Source of the DNA: Moraxella bovis
GTDB taxonomy: Bacteria > Pseudomonadota > Gammaproteobacteria > Pseudomonadales > Moraxellaceae
Direction: 5' to 3'
DNA length: 64,000 nucleotides
Assembly: GCF_002014975.1 (NCBI RefSeq)
Contig: NZ_MUXV01000036.1
Location: 1 to 64,000, forward strand
In this document: one piece after another, positions 1 to 9,272 of the stretch
Numbering within the stretch: position 1 is the stretch's first letter
Layout: each line of letters begins with the position of its first letter
Notes under the pieces: model-generated
The model's database searches: none
Told to the model about the DNA's origin: nothing
What the model saw: only the letters and a program-made list of their open reading frames with translations
Program-made: the position numbers and the translations under genes

Positions 1-30
1 TTTGAACCACTGCCAAAAATTAATATAAAA

Positions 31-58
31 AATAAGGGCAAATTTAATTACCCTTATT
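31..58 (-). terminator. Terminator after the AAA ATPase gene
   Basis: On the minus strand the arms AATAAGGG and CCCTTATT (8 bp) enclose a 12-nt loop and are followed by a run of T. It lies about 30 bp past the ATPase stop codon. Confidence 0.7.
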
Positions 59-87
59 CATCTATCTAAAATTTAACACCAATAGAT

Positions 88-795
88 TTAAACAAACCCA
101 AATCCCACTTTTTTATCATCAACCGCTTTATATTCTTTTTCATCAATATGGGTTAATTCGGCAAGGGTCATCTCTTTATCCACTGTAATATCTTTGCCAA
201 TGGATTTTAGATAGGCATTGCATTTTTCAATAGACAATTTACCAAATTGATATTCAGCAATGAGTCGCCCACGCCTTAATAAAGCATGGTCAATATCCAT
301 TAAATCGGCATTAAAGGTACAAATAAACTGGCATTCTAATACGTCTGACAATATCCCATCAGCGATATTTAGAATAATGCCCACCACATCCGTTTGATTG
401 CCACCGCCGACACGCTCGGCAATATAATTTTCGCAGTCTTCTAATACCAATACCGAATTTTTTTGCTCAATAAGCATACTCATAAATTCAGGTTTGGCAA
501 GCTCGCCAATCATATTATTTGGCACAAAGATAAAATCCTTATCGGGAATTTGGGCGGTGAGCCATTTGATATAATTAGTCTTGCCCGTCCCTGCCAAGCC
601 GTGCAATAACACCACGCCTTTTTTTCCTTGTGCCAATTCATCTTTAATTTTAGCATGAACAGGCAAAAAGTCGTCATTATACATTGTCTGCAAATCAAGC
701 GTATAAGGTTTAATGCCTTGATGCTTAAATACCAAATCTCGCCCTTCTTTTAATAATAGCAATACTTTACTATCTTTTGAGATGTATTTTTGCAA
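88..795 (-). CDS. AAA-family ATPase, C-terminal part of a frameshifted gene
   Basis: This 235-residue reading frame holds an AAA ATPase core. The P-loop GLAGTGKT is at about residues 66-73, the Walker B strand VLVLEDCE at about 116-123, and a basic LLRRGRL segment that could supply the arginine finger lies further on. It opens with a TTG codon and has no good ribosome binding site, so this is probably not a true start. The frame 803-1237, just upstream on the same strand, ends 7 bp away after a run of eight T (A8 at 805-812 on the plus strand). Removing one base from that run joins the two frames into one protein of about 383 residues. The substrate is unknown; the compact single ATPase domain resembles ATP-binding proteins of accessory regions. 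The ATPase assignment is firm; the role is not. Confidence 0.75.
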   Translation of the reverse strand: MQKYISKDSKVLLLLKEGRDLVFKHQGIKPYTLDLQTMYNDDFLPVHAKIKDELAQGKKGVVLLHGLAGTGKTNYIKWLTAQIPDKDFIFVPNNMIGELAKPEFMSMLIEQKNSVLVLEDCENYIAERVGGGNQTDVVGIILNIADGILSDVLECQFICTFNADLMDIDHALLRRGRLIAEYQFGKLSIEKCNAYLKSIGKDITVDKEMTLAELTHIDEKEYKAVDDKKVGFGFV

Positions 796-802
796 ATACT
801 CA

Positions 803-1237
803 TTAAAAAAAAGAGCGAATATTGGTTAATGAATGCTCATTTCTTGGGTCATAAAAAATATGGTCTATTCGCAAAAATCCTGATTCAATAATGGTTTTGT
901 CATATTCATTGCTTAGGTTTTCGCTGGCGACAATAAATAAGTCATATTTATCATAAAAATAGCAAATTTCATTTTCATAAAATACATGGTTCTTTTTGTC
1001 AAACGCCACAGGATGATAATCGGTACATTTAACAAAATCCACTAATTTGTCTTTTTTAATCACCATATCATGAAAATCAACACTGGGTAAAATGGACGAT
1101 AAAAGCTGATAATAAGGGTTGTCATGCGTGGACGTAGAACGCTCCAAATCCTGTGCCACGATTTGATATTGATTGTCCATATAGACTTCATTAAAAATCT
1201 TTTTTGGATGATAATGTTTGGATTGTAAAATTTTCAT
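803..1237 (-). CDS. N-terminal part of the frameshifted AAA ATPase
   Basis: This 144-residue frame starts with ATG at 1237 and has no motif I can name. It ends right after a T8 homopolymer. In the neighbouring frame, reading through the same bases without one T gives RSFFNEYLQKYISK and runs straight into the ATPase frame 88-795. The simplest reading is that this is the N-terminal regulatory or substrate-recognition part of that ATPase, cut off by a one-base slip. It could be a sequencing error, a slipped-strand phase switch, ribosomal frameshifting at the run, or a decayed gene. tcdA lies upstream on the same strand across a gap of about 60 bp. Confidence 0.6.
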   Translation of the reverse strand: MKILQSKHYHPKKIFNEVYMDNQYQIVAQDLERSTSTHDNPYYQLLSSILPSVDFHDMVIKKDKLVDFVKCTDYHPVAFDKKNHVFYENEICYFYDKYDLFIVASENLSNEYDKTIIESGFLRIDHIFYDPRNEHSLTNIRSFF

Positions 1238-1297
1238 AAGATAACTTCATTTTTTGTGAATTTATTAATTGCCAAATTGAGATAATAACAGATAAAG

Positions 1298-2056
1298 TTA
1301 AAAATTACCAATCATCTTTAAACATTCGCTTGCCATTATCATGCCCACGCTTGCCGTTACCGTTACTGCCGAGCCATAGCCACCACAGTTAAGCCCACTC
1401 TCGCAGGCATTGGCAAGTTTTAGGGGTTCGGATGAATAGACACACTTCATGCCAAACTTTTCCTTTAAAGATTTATTGATATTTTTATCTCTTAGATTTT
1501 GGCGTAATTTGGCAAGTAAGGGGTCTTGATAGACGTCTTTTAAATCACTTACCTTTATTTGTAAAGGGTCAATTTTGCCCCCTGCTCCGCCTGATATGAT
1601 GAGCTTAACCTTATTAAATCGGCAGTATAAGGCGATTGCCAATTTGGCATTCATATCGTCCACACAGTCTAATATAATGAGCGGTCTTTTTTTGGCTTTG
1701 TATTCTTTTATGACATCAATACTTGGTAATAGATTATCGATATTATCAGGCGTGATAAATTCATCAATGGCATTGATTTTGATAGCAGGATTGATGCCTA
1801 CCACTCGCTTTGTCATCTCGCCGATTTTGGATTCACCAAAGGTGTCCGTTAGGGCGGGCAGTTGGCGATTGACATTACTCTCCACCAACACGTCCATGTC
1901 AATGAGCGTCAGCTCGCCTATGCCGGTGCGAGCAAGGGCTTCTGTCGCCCACGACCCCACGCCACCGATACCGATGATGATAACGTGGGCATTGCTAAAT
2001 TTATCAAAATCATCTTGATATAGCGTGCAGGTGCCTGTAAATCTGCGGTTGATCAT
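1298..2056 (-). CDS. tcdA: tRNA threonylcarbamoyladenosine dehydratase
   Basis: TcdA (also called CsdL or YgdL) uses ATP to convert t6A37 of ANN-decoding tRNAs to its cyclic form. It is an E1-like/ThiF-fold enzyme. The protein has 252 residues, close to the usual 250-270. The Rossmann nucleotide-binding motif GIGGVGSWATEAL is at about residues 29-41, followed by ELTLIDMD, whose acidic residue contacts the nucleotide. The ESNVNRQ segment, typical of E1-like adenylation domains, comes next, and GGAGGK lies in the middle. The C-terminal CGGYGSAV segment matches TcdA. It is transcribed in the same direction as the TatD gene upstream and the split ATPase downstream, but the gaps of about 200 and 60 bp give no strong sign of an operon. 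Confidence 0.88.
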   Translation of the reverse strand: MINRRFTGTCTLYQDDFDKFSNAHVIIIGIGGVGSWATEALARTGIGELTLIDMDVLVESNVNRQLPALTDTFGESKIGEMTKRVVGINPAIKINAIDEFITPDNIDNLLPSIDVIKEYKAKKRPLIILDCVDDMNAKLAIALYCRFNKVKLIISGGAGGKIDPLQIKVSDLKDVYQDPLLAKLRQNLRDKNINKSLKEKFGMKCVYSSEPLKLANACESGLNCGGYGSAVTVTASVGMIMASECLKMIGNF

Positions 2057-2164
2057 TTTATTTTTACTCTTTAAATTTTGGGTAAATAAATTACCCCTAT
2101 AACCTAAAAATAATTATTAAATAATTGATGAGTAGGTATTTTAAATTAAGATTAAATCATTTCA

Positions 2165-2230
2165 TGGTGCGTAATACACACCCTACCAATTTTTACTTTA
2201 CATTTTGAGCGAATTGCAATTCGCCCCTAC
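2165..2230. repeat. REP-like palindromes in the tcdA-tatD gap
   Basis: Two palindromic units lie in the 200-bp intergenic gap. One is GGTGCGT-aat-ACACACC, ending at about 2182. The other is the perfect 16-bp palindrome GCGAATTGCAATTCGC at 2209-2224, followed by CCCTAC. Related units occur near 17.1, 18.3, 30.6 and 51.0 kb. Confidence 0.6.
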
Positions 2231-2254
2231 CTTATTATCATTTTCAAAAATCAT

Positions 2255-3091
2255 TTAACAATAGTCAAAATTAGTTTTAAATGCGTCATTGCTATTTTGC
2301 CAAAGTTTATATGCCAATTTTTCTTTATCCATATTAAATAATACCGATAACTCATCTAAAACATATATTAAATTTTTTGGCTCATTAAAATAATTACCGC
2401 CTATTTGAGCAGGAATAGGGTTCATATCAGGGCAATCGGTCTCAATAACAAAAGCAGATATACCAATTTTATCAAAAACCGTTTTTACTGCTTGGCGTAA
2501 TTTTTTGGCATTGGGGTTGGTGATTTGCCCTGTAATGCCAATTTTAAAACCCAATTTGGCAAAATGCAACGCTTCATTTTCGCCACCGCTAAAACTATGA
2601 GCAATACCGCCTTGATTGTAGGCGTTGTATTTTTGCATCTTTAAAAGTTTTAGGGTATCGGCGTGTGATTTGCGAATGTGCAATAAAATGGGTAAATCAT
2701 GCGTTTTTGATAAGCCGATTTGCTCTATAAAAAAACGGCATTGCTTATTATAATTATCCACCGATTTTAATTCATCAGAATAAGTATCAAGCCCTATCTC
2801 ACCAATGGCAATGTTGGGATATTTGTTTAGATAATTATCTAAAATATACAAGTCATCATCGCCATGCTTTTTGATATATAACGGGTGCAAGCCACACGCC
2901 AAATGATGCTTGATTGAATAATGGTCATCGGCATAGTATTTGACCTGTCTCATTCTGTCAAAATACTTTGCCAAATAGCCGATAAGCACCACATGACGCA
3001 CGCCATGCGTAAAAGCGGTGCGGTTGTAGTCATCTCGCTTATTGTCATATTCGGGTACGTCAAAATGGGTGTGGGTGTCAAATAAGTACAT
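2255..3091 (-). CDS. TatD-family metal-dependent hydrolase (putative DNase)
   Basis: TatD enzymes are TIM-barrel metal-dependent deoxyribonucleases or hydrolases. The 278-residue protein shows the family landmarks in order: DTHTHFD near the N-terminus (metal-binding histidines), GEIGLD at about residues 97-102 (metal-ligand glutamate), HIRKSH in the middle, HSFSGG after it, and ETDCP near the end (catalytic aspartate). The length is a little above the usual 255-265. The ATG at 3091 has AAGG 6 nt upstream, and that site overlaps the end of a tiny ORF placed after uvrA. The gene is therefore tightly packed behind uvrA, fitting a loose DNA-repair association. Family assignment is firm. I cannot say which TatD paralog it is. 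Confidence 0.85.
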   Translation of the reverse strand: MYLFDTHTHFDVPEYDNKRDDYNRTAFTHGVRHVVLIGYLAKYFDRMRQVKYYADDHYSIKHHLACGLHPLYIKKHGDDDLYILDNYLNKYPNIAIGEIGLDTYSDELKSVDNYNKQCRFFIEQIGLSKTHDLPILLHIRKSHADTLKLLKMQKYNAYNQGGIAHSFSGGENEALHFAKLGFKIGITGQITNPNAKKLRQAVKTVFDKIGISAFVIETDCPDMNPIPAQIGGNYFNEPKNLIYVLDELSVLFNMDKEKLAYKLWQNSNDAFKTNFDYC

Positions 3092-3094
3092 GGG

Positions 3095-3187
3095 CTACCT
3101 TTTTGGCGGATTGAGACTACTTCGTCTTGGTATCAATAACAATGCCAAGGCGGTTAGGGTCAGTTTAAGCAGTTTGGATTTTTTCAT
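3095..3187 (-). CDS. Possible 30-residue peptide between uvrA and the tatD-like gene
   Basis: An ATG at 3187-3185 overlaps the uvrA stop codon (TGATG) and opens 30 codons ending in TAG only 3 bp before the tatD-like ATG. The product begins with a lysine-rich stretch and then a hydrophobic run, like a signal peptide or short membrane anchor ([20 protein letters not shown]). AAGGG lies just upstream. It could be a genuine small membrane protein, a coupling leader that passes ribosomes from uvrA to tatD, or the stub of a longer gene. No homolog is recognised. Confidence 0.35.
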   Translation of the reverse strand: MKKSKLLKLTLTALALLLIPRRSSLNPPKR

Positions 3188-6054
3188 CAACCCTTATCCA
3201 ACACCATTTTTAAAAACCGCCCTGTATGCGACTTTTCGTCTTGTGCCACTTGTTCGGGCGTGCCTGTGGCGACAATCTCGCCCCCACCCGAGCCACCTTC
3301 ATAACCTAAATCCACAATGTGGTCGGCGGTCTTGATGACGTCTAGGTTATGCTCAATAACCACCACCGTGTTGCCTTTATCACGCAGAGCATGCAAAATG
3401 TCAAGCAGTTTGGCAATGTCTTCAAAATGCAAGCCTGTGGTCGGCTCATCTAGGATATAAAGGGTTTGCCCTGTGTCTCGTTTGGCAAGCTCTTTGGCAA
3501 GTTTCACCCTTTGGGCTTCGCCCCCTGACAATGTCGTGGCGGATTGCCCAAGCTGAATGTAGCCCAAGCCCACCTGCATCAGGGCTTCTAATTTGCGATG
3601 AATGGCAGGGATTGCTTCAAAAAACGCCAACGCATCTTCTACCGTCATGGCAAGCACGTCCGATATGGATTTGCCCTTATAGTGGACTTCTAGGGTCTCA
3701 CGATTGTAGCGTTTGCCTGCACAGACATCGCACGGCACATACATATCGGGCAAAAAGTGCATTTCCACCTTTATCATACCGTCCCCTTGACAGGCTTCAC
3801 AGCGACCGCCCTTGACGTTAAAGCTAAACCGCCCTGCCTTATAGCCCCTTGCTCGAGCTTCGGGGGTCTGGGTAAACAGGTCTCTGATGAGCGTAAACAC
3901 GCCCGTATAAGTGGCAGGGTTGGAGCGTGGCGTGCGACCGATTGGGCTTTGGTCTATGTCCACCATTTTATCAAGGTGTTCAAGCCCTGTGATTTTGTCA
4001 TACGGCTCAGGCACAAGCGTGGTTGCGTTATTTAGGTGCGTGGCAGACAGTGGCATCAGCGTGCGGTTGATGAGCGTGGATTTGCCTGAGCCTGATACGC
4101 CTGTGATACAGGTCATGACACCGATTGGGATGGCTAGGTTGACATTTTTTAGATTATTGCCCTTGGCTCCGTCTAGGCGGATATATAAGGGTTCGGTAAT
4201 GGTTTTTTTGCCTTTTTTAATCTCGCCTGTCTTGGCACTGTGGCGGATTTTGGGAATCTCAATGCGTTTTTTGCCAGATAAATATTGTCCTGTTAATGAA
4301 TCATCATTTTTGGCAATCTCGTCCGCCGTCCCTGTGGCAATCACACGTCCCCCATGCACGCCTGCCCCCACACCAATATCAATAATATGGTCAGCGGTGC
4401 GAATGGCGTCTTCGTCATGCTCCACGACAATGACGGTATTGCCTAGGTCTCGCAGGTGCGTCAGCGTGGATAGCAGGCGGTCATTGTCTCGTTGGTGTAA
4501 GCCAATGGACGGCTCATCAAGCACATACATAACCCCCATAAGCCCTGCCCCGATCTGGCTCGCTAGCCTGATACGCTGAGCTTCTCCGCCCGATAACGTC
4601 TCGGCAGAGCGGGCAAGGGTCAAATATTCTAGCCCCACTTTGGTCAAAAAGCCCAAACGCTCACGAATTTCTTTAAAAATCTTATCCGCTACTTCGCCTT
4701 TGTGTCCGCCGATGTGCAGGTTTTCATAATATTCCCACGCTTGCCCTATTGGCAGGGCAATGATGTCGCCCACGCCCCGTCCGTCCACTTTGACGTTGCG
4801 GGCGATGTCATTTAGGCGAACACCATGACACACGTTACAAGTCGTATCGGATAAATATTGAGCCAGCTCATCTCGCACGATGTTACTTGTGGTGCTGTGA
4901 TAACGGCGTTCTAGGTACGGTAAAATCCCTTCAAATGGCACGGTTTTGGTTGTTTTACGCCCACGCTCATCGGTAAAATTAAAGGTCAGTTTTTCTTTGC
5001 CCGAACCGTTTAAAATGATAGTTTGCTCTTTTTTGGTTAAGTCTTGCCACGGCTTATCCATGTCAATGCCAAAATGCGTGCAAACGGTTGTCAATAGCCC
5101 AAAATAATACGCATGGCGTTTGTCCCAACCGTGTATCGCCCCTTGATTTAAGGATTTGGCAGGTTCGGTAACGATACGTTCGGCAGAGAAATACTGGCGT
5201 TTGCCAAGCCCATCGCAGGACGGACACGCTCCAGCGGGATTGTTAAAGCTAAACAGGCGTGGCTCTAACTCACTCACCGCCCTATCACAGGTAGGGCAAG
5301 AGTGCTTGGCGGACAGCACCGTCTCGCTCTCATCGTCCATGTTATGCAAAATGGCAATGTCCGAGCCTAGACGTAACGTGGTCTCCAAACTCTCCGCCAC
5401 ACGATTGCCCAAATCACCTCGCACCTTAAATCTATCTACCACCACGTCTATGGTGTGTTTGTGCGTTTTGGCAAGGGTGGGCAGCTCGTCCATGTCATAG
5501 ACTACCCCGTCAATGCGAACTTTGGTAAAGCCCTGTGCCTGTAAGCCCTCCAATAGGGCAATATGCTCGCCCTTACGCTCACGCACGACAGGGGCAAGGA
5601 GCATGAGACGAGTGCCGTCAGGTTTGGCAAGAATGTCGTCCACCATTTCGCTCACGGTTTGGGCGACCATGGGCAAGCCGTGTTCAGGACAATGAGGCGT
5701 GCCGACACGAGCAAATAGCAAACGCAGATAATCATACACTTCGGTAATCGTGCCGACGGTGGAGCGGGGGTTATGGTTGGTTGATTTTTGTTCAATGGCA
5801 ATGGCGGGGGATAAGCCTTCTATGCTGTCCACGTCAGGCTTTTCCATTTGCGATAGAAACTGGCGAGCATAAGCGGACAAGCTCTCCACATAACGTCTTT
5901 GCCCTTCGGCGTAGAGCGTATCAAAGGCGAGCGATGATTTGCCCGAACCTGATAAACCTGTAATCACGACTAACTTGTCTCGTGGAATGTCCACGTTGAT
6001 GTCTTTTAGGTTGTGGGTTTTTGCCCCTTTGATACTGATGTATTCGTGTGCCAT
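3187..6054 (-). CDS. uvrA: Excinuclease ABC subunit A
   Basis: UvrA is the damage-sensing ATPase of nucleotide excision repair. It dimerises, scans DNA with UvrB and loads UvrB at lesions. The frame is open further upstream, but I place the start at 6054 ([16 protein letters not shown]), which matches the family N-terminus and has AAAAGG upstream, giving 955 residues, about the usual 940-960. Visible features are the first Walker [10 protein letters not shown], zinc-finger CxxC pairs (CPTCDRAV... and the later [18 protein letters not shown]), ABC signatures LSGGEAQRI and LSGGEAQRV, second Walker [10 protein letters not shown], and Walker B segments YVLDEPS and YILDEPT. The stop overlaps the ATG of the 30-codon ORF. 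No LexA-type operator was seen upstream. Confidence 0.97.
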   Translation of the reverse strand: MAHEYISIKGAKTHNLKDINVDIPRDKLVVITGLSGSGKSSLAFDTLYAEGQRRYVESLSAYARQFLSQMEKPDVDSIEGLSPAIAIEQKSTNHNPRSTVGTITEVYDYLRLLFARVGTPHCPEHGLPMVAQTVSEMVDDILAKPDGTRLMLLAPVVRERKGEHIALLEGLQAQGFTKVRIDGVVYDMDELPTLAKTHKHTIDVVVDRFKVRGDLGNRVAESLETTLRLGSDIAILHNMDDESETVLSAKHSCPTCDRAVSELEPRLFSFNNPAGACPSCDGLGKRQYFSAERIVTEPAKSLNQGAIHGWDKRHAYYFGLLTTVCTHFGIDMDKPWQDLTKKEQTIILNGSGKEKLTFNFTDERGRKTTKTVPFEGILPYLERRYHSTTSNIVRDELAQYLSDTTCNVCHGVRLNDIARNVKVDGRGVGDIIALPIGQAWEYYENLHIGGHKGEVADKIFKEIRERLGFLTKVGLEYLTLARSAETLSGGEAQRIRLASQIGAGLMGVMYVLDEPSIGLHQRDNDRLLSTLTHLRDLGNTVIVVEHDEDAIRTADHIIDIGVGAGVHGGRVIATGTADEIAKNDDSLTGQYLSGKKRIEIPKIRHSAKTGEIKKGKKTITEPLYIRLDGAKGNNLKNVNLAIPIGVMTCITGVSGSGKSTLINRTLMPLSATHLNNATTLVPEPYDKITGLEHLDKMVDIDQSPIGRTPRSNPATYTGVFTLIRDLFTQTPEARARGYKAGRFSFNVKGGRCEACQGDGMIKVEMHFLPDMYVPCDVCAGKRYNRETLEVHYKGKSISDVLAMTVEDALAFFEAIPAIHRKLEALMQVGLGYIQLGQSATTLSGGEAQRVKLAKELAKRDTGQTLYILDEPTTGLHFEDIAKLLDILHALRDKGNTVVVIEHNLDVIKTADHIVDLGYEGGSGGGEIVATGTPEQVAQDEKSHTGRFLKMVLDKG

Positions 6055-6175
6055 GATATGCCTTTTAATATTTTGATAAATGTTTAGGTATTTAAAATAC
6101 GATAGGTTTATAAATGGGGGTATTTTTAAAATTTGAAATAGCAATAACCAAAATTTACAATGATAAAACAGCACA

Positions 6176-6211
6176 AAAAACCACCTAAATGCAGAGCATT
6201 TAAGTGGTTTT
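6176..6211 (-). terminator. Terminator after the glycine-zipper gene
   Basis: The arms CCACCTAAATGC and GCATTTAAGTGG pair around a 3-nt loop with one mismatch and have A/T runs on both sides. On the minus strand TTTTTT follows the hairpin, so it ends transcription of the gene at 6269. Confidence 0.75.
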
Positions 6212-6268
6212 ATTTTATGAACCCAATTAAAATTAATCAGGCAAATTTAACTTATTATTTAGCACTTC

Positions 6269-6784
6269 TTAGTACTTTACACGATACCATGCATCACGAG
6301 CAGCAAGTTTGGCTTGTTCCCACGCCAGACGTGATTCGCCTTTAACTTCATTCCATGAACGCTCCAAATCATTTTCATGATCTTCAAAGCGAGCATCAGC
6401 AGGATAATGTGGGCGGTTAGCATAACCTACGGCATAAGCAGGTAGGTAGTCACGGTCATAATCATAACCTGCTACATAAGCGGGCGATGTGGCATAGTGA
6501 GCACGCCAGTAGGCTTCTTCAATGGTTGGGTCAAAGGCTTCGCCTGCGGCACTGCCTGCACCACCACCAACGATTGCACCCACGGCACCGCCAATAAGCG
6601 CCCCTAGTGGACCTGCCAATGCACCAATGGCTGCCCCTGCGGCTGCACCGCCTAAGCCGCCGACTGCCGTGCCCACTGGGTGTGAACCTGGCTCGCCTGT
6701 GATTGGGTCAGCGTTTAGGTCTGCTTTAGTCTCATCGGACATATTTTTTACAACGTCACGATCGATATGGTCATAATTACTCAT
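6269..6784 (-). CDS. Glycine-zipper domain protein of unknown function
   Basis: The protein has 171 residues in three parts. The first 40 are hydrophilic (MSNYDHIDRDVVKNMSDE...). A glycine/alanine-rich double helix at about residues 41-80 contains GGAAAGAAIGALAGPLG and repeated GxxxG spacing typical of glycine-zipper membrane segments. The tyrosine- and acid-rich tail ends in a tryptophan-containing amphipathic stretch (SWNEVKGESRLAWEQAKLAA). AAGGAA sits just upstream of the ATG. There is no clear signal peptide, so its location is uncertain: membrane insertion or association through the zipper is likely. It stands alone, with its own terminator and a long upstream gap. Such proteins are often stress-related, but nothing here shows that. 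Confidence 0.7.
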   Translation of the reverse strand: MSNYDHIDRDVVKNMSDETKADLNADPITGEPGSHPVGTAVGGLGGAAAGAAIGALAGPLGALIGGAVGAIVGGGAGSAAGEAFDPTIEEAYWRAHYATSPAYVAGYDYDRDYLPAYAVGYANRPHYPADARFEDHENDLERSWNEVKGESRLAWEQAKLAARDAWYRVKY

Positions 6785-7367
6785 GATGAATTCCTTATTA
6801 AAATGGGTTTGTTACTTGGTTATTACTGATTTGGGCGAAGTGAAACTCTATTTTCATTTAACGTTGATTTTATTCATTATTTAAACTAACATAACAACCT
6901 AGCAAATCATCATTAAAATCATCCAAAATTAGCTTTACCCACGGCACCAACCATGTTACGTCATTCATGCTTATCATCTTGGTTCAACAGATATCAAGCA
7001 TTCATTTAGTATTCATCTCTCGTTGGCGATGGATGTATGATAGGGGATTTTTGGGGCGTGTGATAGCCACAAAATGTAAAATCATCGGCAGTCTTGTGCG
7101 TGATTTAACCTAGAAATTTTAAAAATGTTACTATATTGTTGCAACTGTCGTGGTTGTGCGAATGCGTTCGGTAAAATGTAATTTTGCGTAAATTTTGGAC
7201 AGTCTACCACATGAAAGCTTCTTTAAAAATTGACACTGATGTTTTTGATATCAGCAAGCGAGCATCAACATGACAATTGTTATCACAAACCTACCAATTC
7301 ATCAATTTTTGCCATAACACTCGCCCAATCCATGCTATAATAGCTAATTTCCCCAAATTTACCCATT
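6785..7367. other. 583-bp intergenic region between the glycine-zipper gene and metN
   Basis: No convincing gene is present. It must hold divergent promoters; the metN one is listed separately. A 20-codon ORF (7211-7273, plus, MKASLKIDTDVFDISK...) has no good ribosome binding site and no known match. I looked for SAM-riboswitch or S-box style helices ahead of metN and saw none. Confidence 0.4.
7309..7341 (+). promoter_or_regulatory. metN promoter (extended -10)
   Basis: TGCTATAAT at 7333-7341 is a strong extended -10 element. The nearest -35-like hexamer, TTGCCA at 7309-7314, is 21 bp away, too far to matter much. The leader would be only about 20 nt, and no Shine-Dalgarno sequence is visible before the ATG at 7368. 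Confidence 0.6.
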
Positions 7368-8414
7368 ATGATAAGATTACAAGGCGTTAGCAAAACTTTC
7401 GCCATAAAAAAAGACGGCAAACCCACAACCTTTACCGCCCTACAACCGACCGATTTGACGGTGGCAAAGGGCGAGATTTTTGGTGTGATTGGAGCCAGCG
7501 GAGCAGGTAAATCCACGCTCATTCGCTGTGTGAACCTCCTAGAACGCCCCACGACAGGACACGTGTTTGTGGACGGTGTGGACTTGATGAGTCTAGATAA
7601 CACCGCCCTTATCAAGGCTCGCCGTCATATCGGCATGATTTTTCAGCAGTTTAATTTGCTCTCATCTCGCACGGTGTTTGATAATGTCGCTTTAAGCCTT
7701 GAACTGTCTGGCACGCCCAAACACGTCATCAAAGAAAAGGTAAGCTCCCTGCTTGATTTGGTGGGCTTATCCGAGCGTCATCACGCCTATCCGTCTAGCT
7801 TATCAGGCGGTCAAAAACAGCGTGTCGCCATTGCTCGAGCGTTGGCAACCGACCCCAAGGTACTACTTTGCGACGAGGCAACCAGTGCCTTAGACCCTGC
7901 CACAACAGGGGCGATTTTGGATTTATTAAAAAAAATCAACAGCGAGCTTGGCATCACCATACTGCTCATCACGCACGAAATGGACGTGGTCAAACGCATT
8001 TGTGATAAAGTGGCGGTCATTGACAAGGGCGTGTTGGTGGAGCAAGGCACGGTGGGGCAGATTTTTGCCAATCCCCAAACCGAGCTTGCCCATGACTTTA
8101 TCAAGGCGACTTTTCATGTAAGCCTACCTGATGAATTTTTGGCACGCCTGCACACCCATGAGACGGACGGCACTTATCCTGTGATACGCTTTGAATTTAG
8201 TGGCAAAACGGTGGACAGTCCGCTCTTTTCGGAGGCGACACGGCGATTTGGCGTGGCATTTAACATTTTGACTTCACAAATGGACTATGTGGGCGGTGTC
8301 AAGTTTGGCGTAACCATAAGCCAAATGATTGGCGAGCGGACGGCGTGCGTGGAGGCGTTGGCGTTTTTTACAGAACATCATGTTGGATTTGAGGTGTTAG
8401 GCCATGTGGCATGA
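7368..8414 (+). CDS. metN: Methionine ABC transporter, ATP-binding protein
   Basis: MetN powers import of L- and D-methionine through the MetI channel from the MetQ-bound substrate. The 348 residues include Walker [10 protein letters not shown] at about 44-52, Q-loop FQQFNLL, ABC signature [15 protein letters not shown], Walker [13 protein letters not shown] and the H-loop THEMDVV. The C-terminal 90 or so residues form the NIL domain that binds methionine and shuts the transporter off when internal methionine is high. The length is typical (about 340-350). Its end overlaps metI by 11 bp, so the two are co-translated. The first codons directly follow a short leader with no obvious ribosome binding site. 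Confidence 0.95.
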   Translation: MIRLQGVSKTFAIKKDGKPTTFTALQPTDLTVAKGEIFGVIGASGAGKSTLIRCVNLLERPTTGHVFVDGVDLMSLDNTALIKARRHIGMIFQQFNLLSSRTVFDNVALSLELSGTPKHVIKEKVSSLLDLVGLSERHHAYPSSLSGGQKQRVAIARALATDPKVLLCDEATSALDPATTGAILDLLKKINSELGITILLITHEMDVVKRICDKVAVIDKGVLVEQGTVGQIFANPQTELAHDFIKATFHVSLPDEFLARLHTHETDGTYPVIRFEFSGKTVDSPLFSEATRRFGVAFNILTSQMDYVGGVKFGVTISQMIGERTACVEALAFFTEHHVGFEVLGHVA

Positions 8415-9093
8415 GATTTATCAAGGCTTTATGAGCGAGCTGACCCCCCAAATGTGGCAAATGGTCTATAAGTCCACTTACGAGACGGTCTATATGGGAC
8501 TGGTCTCTACCGCCATATCGGTGCTGGTGGGGCTACCGCTTGGGTTTGTGGCGTTTTTGACGGGCAAGGGGCGGATTTTGGCGAACAAGCCTTTATTTGC
8601 CATATTGGACGTGGTTATCAACGTGGGGCGGTCGGTGCCGTTTATCATTTTGCTCATTATTTTATTGCCCTTTACTCGTCTGATTGTGGGGACAACGCTC
8701 GGCACGACCGCCGCCATTGTGCCACTTGCCATGGCCGCCATTCCTTTTGTGGCAAGGCTTACCGCCAATGCTTTGGCAGAAATCGCCACAGGCTTGACCG
8801 AATCGGCTCATGCCATGGGGGCGACCAACTGGCAAATCATCACCAAATACTACTTCCCCGAAAGCCTACCCATACTCATCAACGCCATAACGCTCACTCT
8901 CGTCTCGCTCATCGGCTACTCGGCAATGGCAGGCGTGGTGGGCGGTGGCGGTCTGGGCAACCTTGCTATCAGCTATGGCGAACATCGTGGTATGGTCTAT
9001 GTCAAATGGATAGCGACCGTCATCATCGTGGCGATTGTCATGATATGCCAAAAGGCGGGGGATATGCTTGCCGAGCGGTTTGACCATAGATGA
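8404..9093 (+). CDS. metI: Methionine ABC transporter, permease
   Basis: MetI is the membrane-spanning half of the methionine importer; a dimer forms the channel. The protein is 229 residues with about five hydrophobic helices (for example the segments starting [16 protein letters not shown] and [12 protein letters not shown]). The EAA loop that docks on MetN is visible as [20 protein letters not shown] at about residues 135-154. It overlaps metN by 11 bp. A terminator-like hairpin follows, so metQ beyond it is probably transcribed partly on its own. Confidence 0.93.
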   Translation: MWHEIYQGFMSELTPQMWQMVYKSTYETVYMGLVSTAISVLVGLPLGFVAFLTGKGRILANKPLFAILDVVINVGRSVPFIILLIILLPFTRLIVGTTLGTTAAIVPLAMAAIPFVARLTANALAEIATGLTESAHAMGATNWQIITKYYFPESLPILINAITLTLVSLIGYSAMAGVVGGGGLGNLAISYGEHRGMVYVKWIATVIIVAIVMICQKAGDMLAERFDHR

Positions 9094-9126
9094 TATGCCA
9101 AAATGGCATAACCTTTTGTCAAAATT

Positions 9127-9163
9127 TTAGCCAAAATTCATATTGAAGTTTGGCTAATTTTTT
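9127..9163 (+). terminator. Hairpin terminator or attenuator between metI and metQ
   Basis: Perfect 9-bp arms TTAGCCAAA (9127-9135) and TTTGGCTAA (9149-9157) enclose a 13-nt loop and are followed by six T. The loop and right arm overlap the -35 region of the metQ promoter. Confidence 0.75.
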
Positions 9164-9171
9164 GCTTTAAT
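9143..9171 (+). promoter_or_regulatory. metQ promoter
   Basis: TTGAAG at 9143-9148, a 17-bp spacer, and TTTAAT at 9166-9171 preceded by TG (extended -10). It starts about 100 bp ahead of metQ and would let the binding protein be made in excess of the transporter. Confidence 0.55.
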
Positions 9172-9272
9172 ATACTAAAATTTATTGTTGTCATGATTTT
9201 GTCATTTGATAAATTCAATGATTTTAAATTGACAAACAGATAAATATCATTCCTTTTAAACAGAGAACCCTT

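Noticed and set aside
3911-4579. Long plus-strand frame (222 codons) inside uvrA
   Set aside because: Antisense shadow of a strongly coding gene; no ribosome site or family match.
6785-7367. SAM riboswitch ahead of metN
   Set aside because: No S-box-like helices were found, and the strong extended -10 leaves a leader of only about 20 nt.
7283-7615. Minus-strand frame overlapping metN start
   Set aside because: Antisense to conserved ABC ATPase motifs and covers the metN promoter; typical shadow.
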